Of a DNA stretch of 60,000 nucleotides, positions 54,362-60,000 are shown one piece after another. Location: the NCBI GenBank assembly GCA_030141605.1, contig JAQGDQ010000024.1, positions 391,501 to 451,500 on the forward strand. Reading direction: 5' to 3'. Each line of letters opens with the position of its first letter. Positions within the stretch are counted from its first letter, which is position 1. Made by a program: the position numbers and the translations under genes. The DNA is from Tubiluchus corallicola (Eukaryota > Priapulida > Priapulimorpha > Priapulimorphida > Tubiluchidae). Under the pieces are notes generated by a model that saw nothing but the letters and a program-made list of their open reading frames with translations, made no database searches and was not told the DNA's origin.

Positions 54362-57300
54362 TTAGTCACTGCCTTTTTAGCTTTCCCTGTGAAATTCAGT
54401 CATCATTAAACCATTAAAAGCATCTGCATGTAACTAGAATGCTGTATTGTGCCACTATCGATCGACATCATCTGCTCAAAGAATTTTTCCTGTTGAAACA
54501 ATACTTAACCATTGTAAAATCAGTCATACTCGGACGGAAATAATTTTTTTTAAAAGCAAACGTTAGTGGCCACACTCCAGGGCATGATGATCAAGAACAT
54601 AAAAAACTCTTGAAAAGCTGAAATTTTTTGCATAAAAAATAACATAACGGGTACAGCTTTACTTTGTTTTTATTCCTAACAATGTAAGTACTTACTAGTA
54701 TAATGGAAAGGGAAGACTCCCCGGAATAGATGAGCCTGCCTTGCTACTTGCCCACTTCTAGTAATTGTCAGAATTGGACATCGAGGTCGGTATTGTGAAA
54801 TAAGATATGCTGACCTGAAATTAATAGAATCAGTAGCCTAATTAACTCAAAAACGTCTGGTATGGGCTGCTCCTATTTAAAAGTATATAAACCTGTCGGT
54901 AATTGACTCGAATAACTTCGCATAATTGACTCAATATTTTCCCTTCATGTACTTAAAATAAGGCATTTGTTGGTACCTGTTGCTGCCTTTATGTCATGTC
55001 TACCTAGAATTTTGTGTACTATAATATGCATAGAAACAGTCATGTTAGACACAGCTTTGTCTGTGAGTAGGTACAGTACTATCATATACAGGTACAATTA
55101 TCACATGTGCTAATATGTGAGCGTAGCGGTTTTGCTTTGAATCAGTCACCCACTTGTCCGCTGCAGTTAATCTTGTTGTTTCTGGAAGCTAAGCAGTTAA
55201 TCACTTGCCCAGTGGTTTGCTTTTGAAGTTCCTACAGCTTTTCACAGGGGAAACAAGGTCATCACCAACTGCAGCTCGAGCATTAGATGACTATAGCTTA
55301 TAGTGACTTGGGAATATGTGCAGTATACAGCAACTGACTTTCAAAGTTTTTTCACTATGAGAATTTCATAAACCAACTTATTCGTGAAGAAATGAAGCAA
55401 CCGACCTTGCACAAATTTGTAATTTTTTGTGGCAAATAATCAAATTTGTGTAATTTTTTTCATTTTTTTATTAATTCACTTATATAAATTAGTATTCTTA
55501 AATAATTGCACATAGGAATTTTGACATTAATTTGTCTCTAAAATTAATTTAAAACCTTTGCAATACATACTAAGGTGATGTCTTGACTCATACTTCTATA
55601 ATAGTAATGGGCTACATCTGTTGTATAATTGAGTCAGTCAGTTAATTGGGTCAAAAACACTTCCATCCCAGAGTGAATCTATTAAGTAGCACCTACTGTA
55701 TTTTAAACAAAAAGTGAGGGGAGCGAGGGAAGGAGGGGTTCGCTTCAGTAGCCAAATCACAAAAAAGACAGTAGTGGTTGATTCACTACAAGTTGGGATA
55801 AAAGTGCTACAGTATCATTCAAATCTTTTCAACTAGTTGAGGAAGATTTACGCATACAGTGTAACTGCATTTGCCACATTCCTAAGACCCCCCTGTTGAA
55901 AAAGTCAACTCATCAATCCATGATAACTAGTGTTACTACTGAGCAATCATCTATAAATTGTACCATTATTACTCAATCGTTAATAATTGCTCACTTATTT
56001 TAGTGGCCAACTACTAAAAAAACTAAAAATCAAAGACTACTACCTCAAATCTTCTCTGAACGGTAGTGGATGGTAACTGATCACATAAGGAATTACCTGC
56101 CAGTAGTTGTGATACAAATAATAGCTGCTGCTTGTGATTTAAGTGATGCCTCTACAGTGGCGATGGCTATCGTGTGTGCAGGATCTGTTGGCACAGGTGT
56201 TAACTCTCTTAACTCCTCAAATAACTGTTTCTGATACACAGCTGCCTCTGCCTCTTTACATATCTGAAATGAAATAAATGTAAGTTTTCACGATTTACAG
56301 TACAATTTTGTAGATGTTACCCAGTGAGTGTTTTGCACGTTTAAACTGAGATGATTTAATGAGCTTGACATATTTACTCATTTCATTATACTTTGTTTTA
56401 ATGTGATCACTGAAACATAGGATGAAACACAGGATATGCACAGTAAATTAATAAAGCAAAGGGCTTATATTATATATAAACTGATTCGTTTTTTTGACAA
56501 CTTCAGTTGAAATGTTACCCAGTTTCAAATTTAAAACACGATTCACTGCCTGCATAAAATGTAGATATAATTAAAAAATATCTCATAGTTAACACATAAT
56601 GAAAGGATGTGCATTTAATCCTAAACTCTATCGTCGACTTTCACCGGCACTGGACATCAAAGCTGATGTAAAGATGGATAATGAGGTGTAAGCAGTAGTG
56701 GACAAGAAGCAGTATAGGCTCATTTAGTTGTGCCCAGGACAGAGAAGGTTTTTCAATAATTTTTTTATATAATTTGAAAACTGCAAGTCAAATTCCATCA
56801 TTCCTCAGCAGGTCCTTCTCAAACTGGGTAGGTGTAACGAGTCCGGAACCTGACCCATCATCAAGCCTGTGCCTTTAAGGTGAGCCACTGAACCGACAAT
56901 AGCATCCTAGCTATGTGCCAGTGTGAATAAATTTTCCCTCCATGCGATGAACAGCCAGAATCAGTGCAGCAAATGAAACCATCCAGAGAAAGTATCGAAT
57001 TGGTTCATCCATCCATTCACTAACCAGTCTCGGTGCAATTCTTAACTTCAGTCGCCAATCTTGAGATCGTGACTGCTCAGCTATGCACTTGCTTTGGATG
57101 ATGACAATAAACTTGTAAAATCAGCCAAAGTTAGGCGAACTGCACAGCGAATTTGGTCACACTAAAATGAAATCACCTTTAAATCTACCACAGTGCCAAT
57201 TATGACAATACTTACTAAACATAAACAAATGGAAACTTATTTTATTGTTCGTATACTGTGCTATCAACATGTTACCAATAGATCTCCTTTACATCAATTA

Positions 57301-59768
57301 TAATCAAAAAGTAATAAGATAAAAGTAAAATAGGCATAGTTTTAGACAACATGATTACATATAGCCATTGACTTATAAAATAACAGCAAGAAAAATGATC
57401 TTACATCATGCATTATTTTGACAGCTTCCAGGGGAAATTTGCCTTTTGCTGTCTCTCCAGACAACATTACGCAATCAGCTCCATCTAAGATCGCGTTTGC
57501 TACATCACTGCCTTCGGCTCGTGTTGGTCGTGGATTAGTTACCATTGACTCTAACATCTGTGCACAAATTAACGATAATAACATCATTGAAAATGACTAA
57601 TGAAACGTTCAATAAAAATTGAATCTCACAAGAATGTTAATCATAATACAGTATACTTCGCTTAATAAATCCACTTTGGTGCAATGTTAAATGAATTTGT
57701 TAAGAGGTTGGATTTATAAACTGAAGTGTCTATTATTAAGTAGGGTTTTCAATATTATTGCAGTGCTACTGCTTTAACGCTCTCATGAAAAGTTTTTAAG
57801 TAAAGTGCAATTATTTATTAGCATTCCTATGATTACAGAAGCTCACGTAAAGTCTATCGTTTATTTATTATACCATTATCCTTTAAGTGTGATAAACTGA
57901 TTGCAAAGTTGAATAAAATGCAGTACAATGATTCAGGATTCATTTATTGTGACAATGATATTCTCGAACACAACAATTTATCTGCAATAATAAGCATGTT
58001 TGCTTAACCTAATTAAGTGTTCTTGACTGATGCTTCTGCATTGTAACAGGTAAATTAGACAAAAAATAAATGGAAATAATGCAAAGGTGTAAAATGTGTT
58101 TAGAACAAAGACGCTGATCGAGGGCAAACTAAAATGCAGGCCATTCTGTGGTCTTACATCACAATTTTGTTGTTTGCACAGCTGCAAGGTGGATTTAAAA
58201 AAGCAGCAAAGTTTGGATTTAATAAATTGCGGATTTTACTATAATAAGCATTACAAAGTTCTGTTCCACCAATACTGGCCACAATGAGTGGCTGGATTTA
58301 TTAAACGAATTCTATTGTAGCTACAGTTCATAAAATGTGATAAACATGGCAAAATTACTTTAACTTCGTGTGCAGAAAGGCGATGGACTATTTTGTGCAA
58401 AGTAGATTTAGAATTTTCAAAAATACAACGTGATCCTTAAAAATTATCAATACTTTCAAAGCAAAAGCTGCAACAAGTATGTTTTGATAAAATAAACGAT
58501 GTGTTTGATGAACACAGAAAACTGAGTCAGCTTCAAACCTGTAAAACTGTTTTTTACAAATAAATAACTATACAGAAGTTGATATCCTCAAAAACACAAT
58601 ATCAAAAAAGAAACAAAAACAGACAGAGCATAAGAAAGTGTAAGAAAAAATGAGAGGTGAGACAACAAAAACAAGAATCACAGGCACAGACCAAACTGAA
58701 ATAAGTGGTACAGTAACAAAAGCAAAGTAAATCATACTGATGTTGCATCAAATAAAAACACTCCAAAATAACAAATCACTAAGACGCATTACTACAACAT
58801 TAAACTCTTCTCCTGAGAACAGAAGTCATACAACAAGGATGCAGACAAACATTTCCATCAAGTAAGCTTACATACGAAGAAGGTATGTTATAATTGGATT
58901 GCATGTTAGACAAGTCTTGGAAAAGCAAAGGTAAAAAAAATTAATCTGATTTAGTGTGTTAATTCATCACTCCGAAAATCTGTGTATAATACCATAACCA
59001 AAACGCTACAGATGATGATACTCGGCGACTAACAGTGCACCTGCATATTGTGCATCTGAGCTGCCCAGTGTCGCACAGATTATGTGAAGCAGAGGGCACA
59101 AATAAACTACTCCTTCATACTATTGTAAGAAGCGAACATTTTTAAGATGTAGTACATAATTCGCAATCCAATAAAAAAACTACAGCTACACTTCGCAACA
59201 CCAAACTACAGCTAATCTTCATAACACATAGTAGACCATCTACTCAGCGTCAGCTGCAGCAGCACAAACGATTAGGTTGAGTGTTCAATGATTTCTACTA
59301 AATGCTGATACTGCTTTTACTGTGACAAAGCAGCAACACTGGCTTAGTGTTCCTACAATACAGGCCACAAATAACACAAATCCTTGGAAATAGAGCATTA
59401 TAGCTAATTTAGTGCAAAACTAAACTGCTCCACTTAGGTATTAGCATGCCCATACTGCTTCTTCGTATATGAACTTACCTTTAAACAACAAGTATCTGTT
59501 GCGCCAGCCCAAAAAATCAACCGTTTAAGCTAGTCCATTTTTGGCGACATATATACATCTCTTGAATGCATAACCATGATAAATACATTAAAAAGGAATA
59601 CTTTTGTTGGCCCTCACCTGGGTCGCACAGATGGCAGGTTTGCCTGCACTGTTACATCTGGCAATGATCATCTTCTGTGCAAGAAACACCTTCTCTGGAG
59701 GAATTTCGATACCGAGGTCACCACGGGCAACCATTATACCATCAGCTTCATCTATAATCTCGTTAATT
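53352..59768 (-). CDS. PKM: Pyruvate kinase, C-terminal half
   Basis: It converts phosphoenolpyruvate and ADP to pyruvate and ATP in the cytosol, the last step of glycolysis. Exons in transcript order: 59618-59768, 57405-57557, 56097-56263, 54696-54814, 53352-53521. All joins keep phase and give 252 residues to a TAG stop; the N-terminal half lies beyond the right edge. The visible part begins in the A domain with [16 protein letters not shown] (about 59680-59730; metal and substrate site). CATQ|MLESM is split by an intron, and NPRPTRAE and [13 protein letters not shown] follow. The C domain has TTTGRSA and [14 protein letters not shown], the phosphate-binding and closing loops for fructose-1,6-bisphosphate, plus the Trp and Arg in [10 protein letters not shown] that hold the effector in vertebrate M2. 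Allosteric activation is therefore likely. The gene symbol marks the family only; animals outside vertebrates usually have one such gene. Confidence 0.97.
54089..54358. repeat. Long pyrimidine tract ending in (CT)n, in the last pyruvate kinase intron
   Basis: About 270 bp of the + strand is almost all C and T, ending in a pure CT run of about 42 units (54274-54358). The transcribed RNA carries the complementary GA-rich strand. An apparent + strand Ser/Leu/Phe-rich ORF across it is a product of the repeat. Confidence 0.95.
57649..58317. mobile_element. pogo/Tigger-like element in the first visible pyruvate kinase intron
   Basis: The ends CAGTATACTTCGCTTAATAA and (reverse complement) CAATAGAATTCGTTTAATAA continue the match through ATCCA for about 25 bp. 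TA flanks both sides (57647-57648 and 58318-58319). It is 669 bp long. A second partial match to the end (TTAAGAGGTTGGATTTATAA) lies near 57698, suggesting a nested or repeated terminus. No transposase ORF. Confidence 0.75.
58320..59617 (-). other. Remainder of the first visible pyruvate kinase intron
   Basis: This is intronic sequence between the pogo-like element and the exon at 59618-59768. I see no further gene or repeat in it. Confidence 0.6.
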
Positions 59769-60000
59769 CTGAAAATACATCGCACTCATTCTTAATAACT
59801 CTAAGCAGTTTCAATAGATGCTGTTTCACGTATTGCAAAAAGTAGCAACCAATCATAAAAAAGACTAATTGGATTCATTGCCTAATTCCTAATAAACAAA
59901 ACAGAAAAAGATGACAGATAAAAGCAACCCACAAAAAATGTGCATGGTACTGAATTGTAAGTAATGTTGTGCATTTTTGCAGTAGCTGTTTGTTCAAGAC
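59769..60000 (-). other. Pyruvate kinase intron running off the window
   Basis: Sequence upstream of the acceptor (minus strand tattttcag) of the 59618-59768 exon. No further pyruvate kinase exon is visible before the window ends. Confidence 0.6.

Noticed and set aside
54019-54417. 132-codon Ser/Leu/Phe-rich ORF on the + strand
   Set aside because: It is produced by the CT-rich tract inside a pyruvate kinase intron.

Overview
This is nuclear DNA of an animal, almost certainly an invertebrate. It is AT-rich. Every gene is split by GT-AG introns, there is no operon structure, and the proteins resemble metazoan families (a ciliary coiled-coil protein, a ZNF800-type zinc-finger protein, a coronin-2-type coronin). 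I cannot name the phylum from the sequence. The many short non-autonomous DNA transposons and a relic of a retroelement-associated protein would fit a sponge, cnidarian or lophotrochozoan, but that is only a guess.

Layout. Five genes lie head-to-tail on the + strand: the 3' half of a katanin p60 ATPase (505-2416), CCDC113 (4594-13218), a ZNF800 orthologue (17093-23441, probably with upstream exons), ribosomal protein eS27/RPS27 (26293-30385) and a coronin-2-type gene (37089-47794, with possible alternative first exons at 32334 and 33957). Converging on them from the - strand is the 3' half of a pyruvate kinase gene (53352-59768), which runs off the right edge. I rebuilt every exon by hand: reading phase is preserved across all junctions and each chain ends in a stop codon. 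Four genes have an AATAAA signal downstream of the stop.

How the genes relate. They do not form a pathway. Katanin p60 and CCDC113 both act on microtubules or cilia, coronin-2 acts on actin, eS27 is part of the small ribosomal subunit, ZNF800 is probably a nuclear DNA-binding protein, and pyruvate kinase is glycolytic.

Non-coding content. Introns and spacers carry many mobile-element remnants: four hAT-like elements (one with a perfect 8-bp and one with a perfect but oddly ended target duplication), three pogo/Tigger-like elements with TA duplications, an element with CCATAGG-type ends, a foldback element whose arms are 16-bp subrepeats, and a 176-bp hairpin. There are also a 12-copy 35-bp minisatellite, a long compound TAG/CAG repeat, a tetranucleotide microsatellite and a long pyrimidine tract.

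I found no new multi-gene system. The observations most worth checking are the lost residue inside the zinc-binding motif of eS27, the candidate alternative first exons of the coronin gene, the extra 5' exon of ZNF800, and the foldback element.
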